Positions 1 to 7,763 of a stretch of DNA of 64,000 nucleotides are shown piece by piece. The notes beneath the pieces were generated by a model. The model ran no database searches. It saw only the letters and a program-made list of their open reading frames with translations, and was not told the DNA's origin. Both the position numbers and the translations under genes were made by a program. Source of the DNA: Bacteroidales bacterium (GTDB lineage: Bacteria > Bacteroidota > Bacteroidia > Bacteroidales > Paludibacteraceae); assembly GCA_900769555.1 (NCBI GenBank), contig CAAGHA010000128.1, forward strand, positions 31,255 to 95,254, in the 5' to 3' direction. The stretch's first letter is position 1, and each line of letters begins with the position of its first letter.

Positions 1-713
1 ATGCGATGGATGTACATTTGCCACAACCTTTATGGAAAGATCATTCTGAATCTGAGTATTTGTTCCGAATGAAGAATATTAATGTGGATTACAACGGAAT
101 AAAGGTTTTTTCTGATCTTAATTGGGAAGTAAAACGAGGTGAAAAATGGGCCTTGTTGGGTAGAAATGGATCCGGGAAATCTACGTTATTAAGTCTATTG
201 GCTGCAGATAACCCCAAGGGATATTCGTTGAATTTGGAAATTTTTGGTCGGAAGAGAGGAACAGGAGAAAGTATTTGGGATATAAAGAAACATATTGGAT
301 ACATTTCATCAGAGATGCATCTCTATTTTAGAGAGGATCAACCATGTCTAAAAATAGTGGCTTCTGGTTTATTTGATACGATGGGGTTGTTTCGTTCTTG
401 CAGTGAAGAACAGAATGAGTTGGCATTAGAGTGGATGAAACTATTAGAGATTGATTATTTGAAAGATCGTTCGTTTTTAAAAATTTCCGGAGGAGAGCAA
501 CGTTTGGTGTTGTTGGCGAGGACAATGGTGAAAAATCCGGATCTTTTGATATTGGATGAACCTTTACATGGTTTAGATTTTTATCATAAGTCGTTGGCAA
601 GAAGAGTAATTGATAGATATTCAGAACAAGAGGGGAAAAGTTTGATTTATGTTACGCATAGAGAAGACGAGATTCCTGAAAGTGTAGATCATGTTTTTGT
701 CTTAAAGCGATAA
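1..713 (+). CDS. ABC transporter ATP-binding protein, C-terminal part (5' end outside window)
   Basis: This is the ATP-hydrolysing domain of an ABC protein. Counting from the first Met in the window (base 6), Walker A GRNGSGKS lies near residues 52-59, the ABC signature SGGEQ near 160 and Walker B LLILDEP near 180. The frame is open to the window edge. The sequence ahead of the domain reads like a linker, and the style of the C-terminal half matches double-ATPase proteins such as ModF/PhrA, so the first ATPase domain probably lies upstream; that is inference. No membrane segment is visible, so the protein would be cytoplasmic or peripheral. Its substrate cannot be told from this half. Confidence 0.8.
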   Translation, partial: AMDVHLPQPLWKDHSESEYLFRMKNINVDYNGIKVFSDLNWEVKRGEKWALLGRNGSGKSTLLSLLAADNPKGYSLNLEIFGRKRGTGESIWDIKKHIGYISSEMHLYFREDQPCLKIVASGLFDTMGLFRSCSEEQNELALEWMKLLEIDYLKDRSFLKISGGEQRLVLLARTMVKNPDLLILDEPLHGLDFYHKSLARRVIDRYSEQEGKSLIYVTHREDEIPESVDHVFVLKR

Positions 714-727
714 GATTTTTCGAAAAC

Positions 728-764
728 AAAATCATCTTGACCTAATTTATAGAATTTACCTTAA
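728..764 (-). repeat. Fragment of TTAAGGTAA-end intergenic repeat
   Basis: Read on the minus strand this is the left end of the dispersed repeat best seen at 7550-7744: TTAAGGTAAATTCTATAAAT followed by a TAGGTCAAGATGATTTT core. It sits 15 bases after the ABC gene stop codon and carries only the end of the element. Confidence 0.6.
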
Positions 765-853
765 TAATTTTGAATAAAGCCATTTGGTTTTCGTAAATTA
801 TTCTTATATTGCGATAATTAACAATAAGTATAAATAATTAATTAATAGGTGTT

Positions 854-1288
854 ATGAAAATGAGAATACTTAAAATATTAATGGTAATTGGATTGTTTGG
901 ATTTGGAACAATCTGTTTTGCTCAGAAGAATAGAGGACCTAAATTTCTTGTAATAGAAGGCGTTTCTGCTTGTGATACGGTTTGGGTTATTCTTGATAAA
1001 AATCCGGAGTATCCCGGGGGTATGCCGGAATTATATCATCTTATAAATACAAGGATGAAAAATCCGCAAGACTTAAATCCATTGATTACAACACATCGAC
1101 TTATGATTCGTCTTCTTGTAGATGCTGATGGAAATGTAGTAGAGAAGAAGGTGTTGCGACCATTGGATCCGGAGCGTACCGCAGATGTGATGCAGTCAAT
1201 AGAGAAGTTGCCAAAATTGATTCCGGGCGAGAAGAAGGGGAGAAAAGTATGTTCATATCTTATGGTAAGTGTCAATTTTTCTCATTAA
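854..1288 (+). CDS. Secreted TonB C-terminal-domain-like protein
   Basis: A 144-residue protein with a Sec signal peptide (about residues 1-23, ending CFA/Q). The rest resembles the TonB C-terminal domain: a YPGG motif near residue 53, an amphipathic helix, a strand with RLLVDADGNV, and a KLIPGEKKGRKV strand before the end. A normal TonB has an inner-membrane anchor and a proline-rich linker; both are missing, so this is a free periplasmic or lipid-free domain. Energy transduction is therefore doubtful; binding to TonB boxes or peptidoglycan are alternatives. The gene stands alone between two intergenic repeats. Confidence 0.7.
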   Translation: MKMRILKILMVIGLFGFGTICFAQKNRGPKFLVIEGVSACDTVWVILDKNPEYPGGMPELYHLINTRMKNPQDLNPLITTHRLMIRLLVDADGNVVEKKVLRPLDPERTADVMQSIEKLPKLIPGEKKGRKVCSYLMVSVNFSH

Positions 1289-1340
1289 ATTGTTTGATGT
1301 AATTGTAATATATTTAACTTTTGTTCGATATTGAGTGTTA

Positions 1341-1531
1341 TTTTAGGTGAGTTCTGTCAATTAGGTCGAGGTGATTTTGAAGAGCATTTGAGTTAGATTG
1401 TTTATATTTAAAAAGGAGCGATGCGAGCATCGTAACTGAATGAATAGGAGTAAGATAAATATAATGAATTCAGAAATATTCGAAATAGATCTATTCCAAA
1501 TGAAAAATAGGAATTTTAGAATTTCTTTTAA
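1341..1531 (+). repeat. Diverged full-length copy of the TTAAGGTAA-end MITE-like repeat
   Basis: Base by base this resembles the element at 7550-7744: the same left end (GGTGAGTTCTGTCAATTAGG), the same core (GTCGAGGTGATTTTGAAGAG), the same central hairpin (CGATGC-GA-GCATCG near 1419-1432), and AAATATTCGAAAT near the right end. The right terminal inverted repeat is degraded. Confidence 0.65.
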
Positions 1532-1560
1532 TAAAATTTCTCCAAATAAAAAAAAAGTTT

Positions 1561-1568
1561 TACTTTTG
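1561..1568 (+). promoter_or_regulatory. -7 promoter element of rplU-rpmA, with structured leader
   Basis: TACTTTTG matches the Bacteroidota -7 consensus TAnnTTTG. About 75 bases of leader follow before rplU. The leader holds GTGG/CCAC pairings (about 1600-1615) that can form mutually exclusive hairpins, as expected of a ribosomal-protein leader; regulation is inferred. Confidence 0.55.
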
Positions 1569-1643
1569 CATCCGATTTTTCCTACGTGGTACGAATAAGT
1601 GGCGAAAGTCCACCACCGGAAGTAACTTTAATAGTATAATTAA

Positions 1644-1955
1644 ATGTACGCTATTGTAGAAATTGCAGGACAACAATTCAAGGTTGAAAAAGACCAAAAG
1701 TTGTATGTTCATCGTTTAGACGCAGAACGTGGTTCTGTTGTTGAGTTTGACAAAGTGTTATTGATTGACAATGACGGAAAAGTAGTAGTTGGTTCTCCTG
1801 TAGTGGAGGGTGCGAAAGTAACTGCAGAGGTTGTTTCTCACGTAAAGGCTGACAAGGTAATCGTTTTCCACAAGAAGAGAAGAAAAGGATACCGTAAAAA
1901 GAATGGTCATCGTCAATGTATGACAGAGTTGAAAATTAATAACGTAGTTGCTTAA
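1644..1955 (+). CDS. rplU: 50S ribosomal protein L21
   Basis: A 103-residue protein of full family length that starts MYAIVEIAGQQFKV and carries the Lys/Arg-rich FHKKRRKGYRKKNGHRQ segment near residues 75-91 that contacts 23S rRNA. It is a structural component of the large ribosomal subunit. It is the first gene of an rplU-rpmA operon (18-base gap), the standard bacterial order, with its own TAnnTTTG promoter and leader upstream. Confidence 0.97.
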   Translation: MYAIVEIAGQQFKVEKDQKLYVHRLDAERGSVVEFDKVLLIDNDGKVVVGSPVVEGAKVTAEVVSHVKADKVIVFHKKRRKGYRKKNGHRQCMTELKINNVVA

Positions 1956-1973
1956 CTTTAAAAATTAGAGAAA

Positions 1974-2237
1974 ATGGCACACAAAAAAGGTGTTGGTAGT
2001 TCCAAGAACGGTCGTGAGTCAGCAAGTAAGCGACTCGGAGTTAAATTGTATGGAGGTCAATTTGCGAAAGCAGGTAATATTTTGGTTCGTCAACGTGGTA
2101 CAGTTCACCACCCGGGTGAAAATGTTGGTATCGGAAAGGATCATACATTATTTGCATTAATTGATGGAACAGTAGTTTTTAGAAAGAAAAAAGATAATCG
2201 CTCTTACGTTTCTGTAGATCCTATTTCTGCTGAATAA
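1974..2237 (+). CDS. rpmA: 50S ribosomal protein L27
   Basis: An 87-residue protein starting MAHKKGVGSSKNGRES, the N-terminal arm that reaches the peptidyl transferase centre, followed by the conserved LGVKLYGGQFAKAGNILVRQ core. No cleaved N-terminal extension of the Firmicute kind is present. It lies directly behind rplU and is closed by a strong terminator. Confidence 0.97.
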   Translation: MAHKKGVGSSKNGRESASKRLGVKLYGGQFAKAGNILVRQRGTVHHPGENVGIGKDHTLFALIDGTVVFRKKKDNRSYVSVDPISAE

Positions 2238-2262
2238 TTAGGAGTGTTTCGTCTTAAAATGA

Positions 2263-2297
2263 AAAAAAAGTGTACCGATTCGGTGCACTTTTTTTAT
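2263..2297 (+). terminator. Intrinsic terminator after rpmA
   Basis: The hairpin AAGTGTACC-gattc-GGTGCACTT is followed by a long T tract. Confidence 0.85.
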
Positions 2298-2344
2298 TTT
2301 TTTGTATATTCGCAACGTTTTTACATAATTTAAGTTTTAAAACC

Positions 2345-4909
2345 ATGAAAAAAATTACAGTATTTTTGGGGGTGTGTTTTCTCACTCTCTTTTTTGGTGT
2401 TGCGAATCTTTATTCTGCACCTGACCCTAATTTTCATATTTATATCTGTTTTGGTCAATCAAATATGGAAGGTGCAGGTCAAGTTGAGCAATCCGATAAA
2501 GTAAATGTTAACGAACGTTTCAAGATGATGGCAACAGTAAGTTGCAATGGTAGTCGTGAAATGGGTAAATGGTACACAGCTGTTCCTCCTTTGGCAAGAT
2601 GTAACACAGGATTATCTCCGGCTGATTATTTTGGTAGAACGTTGGTTGAAAAGTTGGATGAAAATATCCGAGTTGGTGTTATTGTTGTTGCTGTCGGTGG
2701 TGCGGATATTCAATTATTTGAAGAAGATGGTTATCAATCTTATATTGACTCTGCTGCCGATTGGTTGAAAAATTGGGCGAAAGAGTATGATTACAACTGC
2801 TATAAACGAATTATTGATATGGCAAAGATTGCACAGAATGATGGTGTAATCAAAGGTATTCTTGTTCATCAAGGTGAGACTAATAATATGCAACAAAATT
2901 GGCCGAATCGTCTTAAAGCAATTTATGAGAATATGCTTTCAGACTTAAATTTGAAAGGCGAAGAAGTTCCTTTGTTAGTTGGTGAAACTCGTCGTGATGG
3001 AGTGTGTAGCGGACATAATCAAGTAATTGCTAATGTGCCAAATGTAATTCCTAATTCGTATGTTATTTCTTCCGAAGGTTTGGAAAAGACAAATGATGAA
3101 TACCATTTCTCTGCACAAGGATATAGAGATTTCGGTAAACGTTATGCAGAGCAAATGTTGAAATTGCTTCCAAACGAACCTGCTACCGGTGGAAGTACAA
3201 CCGGAGGAAATGATAATCCTCAGACACCGGAAGAAGATCCTAATGATCGTCCTATCACAGGTCCTAAAGGGGGAGCTGACGTATATGTAAGCAACCGTCA
3301 AGTTTATGTTTATGCACCAAATGGAATCACTGCTAATCGTCCATTGCTTATTTCTTGTCATGGTATGGATCAAAATATTGCGTATCAAAGAAATCAAGCT
3401 GAATGGGAGCAAATTGCCGATACAGCTAATTTTGTCGTAGTTTATCCTGCAGGCGGTACCGGTTACTCTACATGGGATATTAGTGGAGATAAAGATGTTA
3501 ATTTTATCTTAGAAATTATCGATGATATGTATGAAAAGTATGGAATTGATAAATCTCGTGTTTATATGTCCGGCTTCTCCATGGGAGGTATGCTTACATA
3601 TCACATGATGGCTAAGATTCCGGATCGAATCGCTGCATTTGCTCCGGTTTCCGGACACTTAATGGGTGGAGGTTCTTATTCTAATGTCAGACCACTTCCT
3701 CTTATTCATGTTCATGGTACGAGTGATAGTGTTGTTCCTTATGATGGTTCTACAGACTATGTAACCGGTTGGGCAAAACAAAATGGTTGTAAAGATACTC
3801 CGATTACAACTCAATATAACAATGGAAATCCAACTTGTAAAAAGGAGGTGTGGACCGATGGTGAGTGTGAAACAGAAGTTGTTCGTATCTCTTTCAATGG
3901 TCGAGATCATGAGCATAATAATAGCGGAGCTTTGCATACAAGTCAGGAAATATGGAACTTTGTAAAAAATTATTCTCTTGAATGTGGTAAAGTTGGTTCT
4001 TCTGGCATCAGTTTTACTTCTCCTTCTGCAAGCGGAAAATATTCTGATGGTGATATTCTTCCTATTAACATAAAAGTCGGCGGTAATATCGAGGTTGATA
4101 AAATTGTACTTAGTATAGATGGAGATGATTTTGCCGAACTATCATCTGAGCCTTGGTCTGTTGAATGGACTGCAATTTCCGGAGATCATGTTATAAAGGC
4201 TGTGGCTACTTTGGTTGATGGTTCAACTGTTGAGTCTCAAGTAAAGGTGTTTGTTAACATCCCGCAAACTCCTTACAATGAAACTCCTTTCGCTGTTCCC
4301 GGTAAAATAGAAGCAGAAGAGTTTGATTTTGGTGGTGATGGATATGCTTATTATGACAAAGATGCAGAGAATAGAAATGGTACTACTCGTGATGAAGGTG
4401 TTGATATGAGTGCTACAGCTATTGGTTATACAGAAGAAGGCGAGTGGTTGGAATATACAGTAGATATTAAATGTGATGATGCATATACATTAGAGGCTAA
4501 GGTGGCTTCCGGTTCTGATGGTTCTTCTTTTAAACTTTATCTCGATAATGAACCGATTACCGGAGTGATTTCAGTTCCAAATACCGGTGATTGGGAGACA
4601 TTTACTACTGTTACCGAGGAAATTGACAACCTTCCTTCAGGTGTTCATATCCTTAAATTGGAGATTACCGGTAGTTGGTTGGACATGGACAATATGGTAT
4701 TTGTTTCTAAAGGGGATTGTACCACAGGTATAAGTCTTACTCTGAATGATTTCTTTGTTGAGGGTAATGATTTCAGTGTTTATAACTTGTTGGGTCAAAA
4801 AGTTAAATCGATCAAGTATAGAGAAGACTTACGTCAATTGCCTTATGGAGTTTACCTTCTTAAAAACGATATGACCGGTTTGGTGAAAAAGATTGTTTTA
4901 TCAGAATAA
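2345..4909 (+). CDS. Multimodular CE6-CE1 carbohydrate esterase with Ig, CBM6 and T9SS sorting domain
   Basis: An 854-residue secreted enzyme. The order is: signal peptide (1-24); CE6/SGNH esterase domain with GQSNM (Ser39), HQGE (175-178) and DEYH (251-254); a Thr/Gly/Pro linker (about 282-305); a CE1/feruloyl-esterase-like alpha/beta hydrolase with GFSMGG (Ser412), an Asp near 461-467 and a His-rich segment near 522-531; an Ig-like domain (about 552-645); a CBM6 (about 650-785); and a type IX sorting domain ending LPYGVYLLK...KKIVLSE. It probably removes acetyl and feruloyl or other acyl groups from xylan at the cell surface. I place the start at ATG 2345, because a longer reading from 2270 would begin inside the rpmA terminator. 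A weak promoter, TATATTCG, lies at 2305. The xylanase at 49592 has the same tail modules. Confidence 0.88.
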   Translation: MKKITVFLGVCFLTLFFGVANLYSAPDPNFHIYICFGQSNMEGAGQVEQSDKVNVNERFKMMATVSCNGSREMGKWYTAVPPLARCNTGLSPADYFGRTLVEKLDENIRVGVIVVAVGGADIQLFEEDGYQSYIDSAADWLKNWAKEYDYNCYKRIIDMAKIAQNDGVIKGILVHQGETNNMQQNWPNRLKAIYENMLSDLNLKGEEVPLLVGETRRDGVCSGHNQVIANVPNVIPNSYVISSEGLEKTNDEYHFSAQGYRDFGKRYAEQMLKLLPNEPATGGSTTGGNDNPQTPEEDPNDRPITGPKGGADVYVSNRQVYVYAPNGITANRPLLISCHGMDQNIAYQRNQAEWEQIADTANFVVVYPAGGTGYSTWDISGDKDVNFILEIIDDMYEKYGIDKSRVYMSGFSMGGMLTYHMMAKIPDRIAAFAPVSGHLMGGGSYSNVRPLPLIHVHGTSDSVVPYDGSTDYVTGWAKQNGCKDTPITTQYNNGNPTCKKEVWTDGECETEVVRISFNGRDHEHNNSGALHTSQEIWNFVKNYSLECGKVGSSGISFTSPSASGKYSDGDILPINIKVGGNIEVDKIVLSIDGDDFAELSSEPWSVEWTAISGDHVIKAVATLVDGSTVESQVKVFVNIPQTPYNETPFAVPGKIEAEEFDFGGDGYAYYDKDAENRNGTTRDEGVDMSATAIGYTEEGEWLEYTVDIKCDDAYTLEAKVASGSDGSSFKLYLDNEPITGVISVPNTGDWETFTTVTEEIDNLPSGVHILKLEITGSWLDMDNMVFVSKGDCTTGISLTLNDFFVEGNDFSVYNLLGQKVKSIKYREDLRQLPYGVYLLKNDMTGLVKKIVLSE

Positions 4910-4941
4910 TATGTTCTTACAACGACAGGGTTTCGTTATTT

Positions 4942-4988
4942 AAAGTAAAAAAAACGAAGTGCCATACTGGTGCTTCGTTTTTTTTACT
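4942..4988 (+). terminator. Intrinsic terminator after the esterase
   Basis: AACGAAGTGCC-atact-GGTGCTTCGTT forms the core hairpin; flanking AAAGTAAAA/TTTTACTTT extends the stem. It may stop transcription from either strand. Confidence 0.85.
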
Positions 4989-5238
4989 TTATGTAGCAAT
5001 TTACTTTATTAATGTTTATAAGTTTCGCGTTGTAATTTTGGTGTCAGAGAGTGTTTCGACCTCTTTTGAATCCATTTGGTCTGTCTTGTTCGTATTTACT
5101 TGGTTGCGATGCTTGTATTGCTCCTTTTATTACAGATTCCTTTTTTGCCATGTGACAGACAAAAATATGTTTTGTTTATTTGACTTATCGAAGAGGTTTG
5201 AAAAACTTTTTTCAAGGATGCTCTAATTTTAACAACTT
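4989..5238. other. Gene-free stretch between esterase and uvrB
   Basis: No convincing gene. One TAATTTTG promoter-like octamer lies at 5033-5040 on the plus strand with no clear -33 element. The short reading frame after it has no family likeness. Confidence 0.4.
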
Positions 5239-7257
5239 CTAATTCTTAGAAATTTCTTTTAGTTCATTGTTAAGTCGGATTATTAAATCTCTATACTGAG
5301 CTGCTTCGATAAACTCTAAATTTTTGGCACATTTTTTCATCTCTATTTTAGCCTTTTCGATTGCTTTTTCTATTTCAGCACGAGTTGTATAGTTCCTTCC
5401 GGAATCCGCAGCAATAGTGTTTTTCTCAATGAATTGTTCTTGAGTTGGAATGTTATCGTTTTTACTAAGAATATTTCGTTTATTTCCACTAACAGCTTTA
5501 GGAGTGATGTTATGCTCTAAGTTATATTGCATCTGTTTTTCTCTCCTTCGATTCGTCTCATCAATTGTTTTTTGCATGCTTTTGGTGATTTTGTCTGCAT
5601 ACATAATAACTTTGCCATTTAGATTTCTTGCAGCTCGTCCTGCTGTTTGGGTGAGTGCACGATGAGAACGTAACATACCCTCTTTATCTGCATCAATGAT
5701 TGCGACAAGTGACACTTGTGGAAGGTCTAATCCCTCTCTAAGTAGATTTACTCCAACAAGTACGTCAAATAAGCCGTTTCTCAGATCATCCATAATTTGT
5801 ACGCGTTCCAATGTGTCAACATCCGAGTGGATATAATTACTTCGAATCCCCATTTTACTCAAGTATGCTTGCAACTCTTCCGCCATGCGTTTGGTTAGTG
5901 TTGTTACCAGTGTTCGCTCGTCTTTTTCATTTCTTTGATGTATCTCCTCAATCAAATCATCAATTTGATTCAGACTTGGTCGAACTTCTATAATCGGATC
6001 TAATAATCCTGTGGGGCGAATAATTTGCTCAACATATATTCCTTCTGATTTTTCCAATTCGTAATCAGCAGGAGTTGCACTTACATATATACTTTGCCCG
6101 GCTAATTCTTCAAATTCTTCAAACTTTAATGGTCTGTTATCGAGAGCAGATGGAAGTCTGAATCCAAAGTCAACCAATGTACGTTTCCTTGAGGCATCAC
6201 CGCCATACATGGCATGTATCTGAGGAATGGTAACATGACTTTCATCAATCACCAGTAGATAATCTTTTGGAAAATAATCTAACAAGCAGAACGGGCGGGA
6301 ACCGGGTTTTCTTCCATCAAAATAACGAGAATAATTCTCAATACCGGAACAATGACCAAGTTCCTTTATCATTTCCATATCGTAATTGACTCTTTCATAC
6401 AATCGCTTTGCTTCATAAGCCTTACCGATGGATTGGAAATATTCAACCTGTGCTGTTAGGTCATCTTGAATCTCTATTAAAGCATTTTTTATTCGCTCTT
6501 GCGTTGTGACAAACAGATTGGCAGGATAGATATTTATCTCTTTAAACTCTTCTATATGAAGTCCTGATAGAGGGTCGATGGATTCGATTTCTTCTATCTC
6601 ATCACCCCAAAAATGAATCCGAATGATATAATCGGTATATGCAAGAAAAATATCAACAGTATCTCCTTTAACCCTGAAACGCCCTCTGTCAAGTTCGATT
6701 TCATTTCTGACATAGAGACTTTCCACCAATTTTCGGAGAAGATGATTGATGCTAATGCTATCTCCTTGCTTTAGCGTAATCATTGTGCTATGAAAATCCT
6801 CTGGATTACCGATTCCATAAAGGCACGATACAGAAGAAACAACGATAACATCCCTTCGACCCGACAATAATGCAGAGGTGGTTGCCAAGCGTAATTTCTC
6901 TAATTCATCATTGATGGATAGATCTTTTTCGATATAAGTATCAGTGACCGGTAGGTAAGCTTCCGGTTGAAAATAGTCGTAGTACGAAACGAAGTATTCT
7001 ACAGCATTATTTGGGAAAAAACTTTTGAATTCACCATATAATTGAGCGGCCAACGTCTTGTTATGACTTAGAACAAGTGTTGGCCGATTTACCTTTTTTA
7101 TGACATTGGCAATAGTAAATGTTTTACCGGAACCGGTAACACCTAACAAAGTCTGATGGGGTAATCCGGAAGCGATTCCGTTTGTCAACTCTTTGATAGC
7201 TTGAGGTTGATCCCCCGTTGGTAGATACTCTGCTTGTAGGTCAAATTCCATTGTCAA
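5239..7257 (-). CDS. uvrB: Excinuclease ABC subunit B
   Basis: A 672-residue DNA-repair helicase of full length. Walker A GVTGSGKT is at residues 39-46, the damage-probing beta-hairpin with YYDYFQPEAYLP is near 92-104, the DESH helicase motif and YVSATP follow, then the second RecA fold, and a C-terminal UVR domain (about 628-668) that binds UvrA/UvrC. It loads on DNA with UvrA and verifies bulky lesions before UvrC cuts. The start could also be the Met at residue 3 (7251), which fits family alignments slightly better. It lies 10 bases behind pspC, so the two are probably co-transcribed. Confidence 0.97.
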   Translation of the reverse strand: MTMEFDLQAEYLPTGDQPQAIKELTNGIASGLPHQTLLGVTGSGKTFTIANVIKKVNRPTLVLSHNKTLAAQLYGEFKSFFPNNAVEYFVSYYDYFQPEAYLPVTDTYIEKDLSINDELEKLRLATTSALLSGRRDVIVVSSVSCLYGIGNPEDFHSTMITLKQGDSISINHLLRKLVESLYVRNEIELDRGRFRVKGDTVDIFLAYTDYIIRIHFWGDEIEEIESIDPLSGLHIEEFKEINIYPANLFVTTQERIKNALIEIQDDLTAQVEYFQSIGKAYEAKRLYERVNYDMEMIKELGHCSGIENYSRYFDGRKPGSRPFCLLDYFPKDYLLVIDESHVTIPQIHAMYGGDASRKRTLVDFGFRLPSALDNRPLKFEEFEELAGQSIYVSATPADYELEKSEGIYVEQIIRPTGLLDPIIEVRPSLNQIDDLIEEIHQRNEKDERTLVTTLTKRMAEELQAYLSKMGIRSNYIHSDVDTLERVQIMDDLRNGLFDVLVGVNLLREGLDLPQVSLVAIIDADKEGMLRSHRALTQTAGRAARNLNGKVIMYADKITKSMQKTIDETNRRREKQMQYNLEHNITPKAVSGNKRNILSKNDNIPTQEQFIEKNTIAADSGRNYTTRAEIEKAIEKAKIEMKKCAKNLEFIEAAQYRDLIIRLNNELKEISKN

Positions 7258-7267
7258 AAGGACTTTT

Positions 7268-7450
7268 TTATTCTTCAGGCATTGCTATCCAGCAGATTAA
7301 GTAAATCCATAAGAATAATGTACCACTTACAATCGCAAGCAAAGCCCAAGCAATCCTTGTTATTGTAATATCAATACCTAAGTAATTTGCCAATCCTGCA
7401 GCAACACCTGCAATCATGCGATTTTTTGAACGTTTTAAACTCTTTCCCAT
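7268..7450 (-). CDS. PspC-domain membrane protein
   Basis: A 60-residue protein made up almost wholly of a PspC domain: a basic start (KSLKRSKNRMIAGVAAGLA), the LANYLGID motif, and one hydrophobic helix (about 33-55) ending in IAMPEE. Such small single-domain PspC proteins are common in Bacteroidota and are linked to envelope stress by analogy with the phage-shock system, but no pspA or pspB is nearby. It is the likely first gene of an operon with uvrB. Confidence 0.85.
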   Translation of the reverse strand: MGKSLKRSKNRMIAGVAAGLANYLGIDITITRIAWALLAIVSGTLFLWIYLICWIAMPEE

Positions 7451-7549
7451 CGTCTCGTAAAATTAGTTATGTTATTTATTTTGCAAAGGTAATACTTTTT
7501 GAACGTTGCTACCAATTGGAAATTAAAATTCTTCCAAATTTATATTTTT

Positions 7550-7744
7550 TTAAGGTAATTCCTATAAATTAGGTCGAGATGATTTTGAAGAGTATTTTGT
7601 TTAGGTTGTTCTATTTATAAAGTAGCGATATGAGCATCGTAACAGAATGAATAGAAGCAAGATAAATAAAATGATTCAAAAATATTCGAAATGGTTCTAT
7701 TACAAATAACAAGCAAGAATCGTAATTTATAGAAGTTACCTTAA
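7550..7744 (+). mobile_element. MITE-like element with terminal inverted repeats (best copy)
   Basis: A 195-base non-coding unit. Its left end TTAAGGTAATTCCTATAAAT is the inverse of its right end ATTTATAGAAGTTACCTTAA, with 20 of 22 terminal positions matching. Inside lie a GTCGAGATGATTTTGAAGAG core, a hairpin (CGATATGAGCATCG, near 7626-7639) and AAATATTCGAAAT. The palindromic ends begin and end in TTAA. The element has no reading frame of note, and related copies or ends lie at 728, 1341, 9435, 9602, 33013, 51569 and 63961. This is the signature of a transposase-dependent miniature element or a structured intergenic repeat. Confidence 0.7.
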
Positions 7745-7763
7745 GGTAGATATTTGTTTCTGA

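Noticed and set aside
2270..2344. Longer N terminus for the CE6-CE1 esterase
   Set aside because: It begins in the rpmA terminator and would place 25 residues before a clear signal peptide at 2345.
5038..5226. Short open frame of 62 codons after the esterase terminator
   Set aside because: GTG start at a promoter-like octamer, Phe/Cys/Ser-rich translation without family likeness; probably noncoding.
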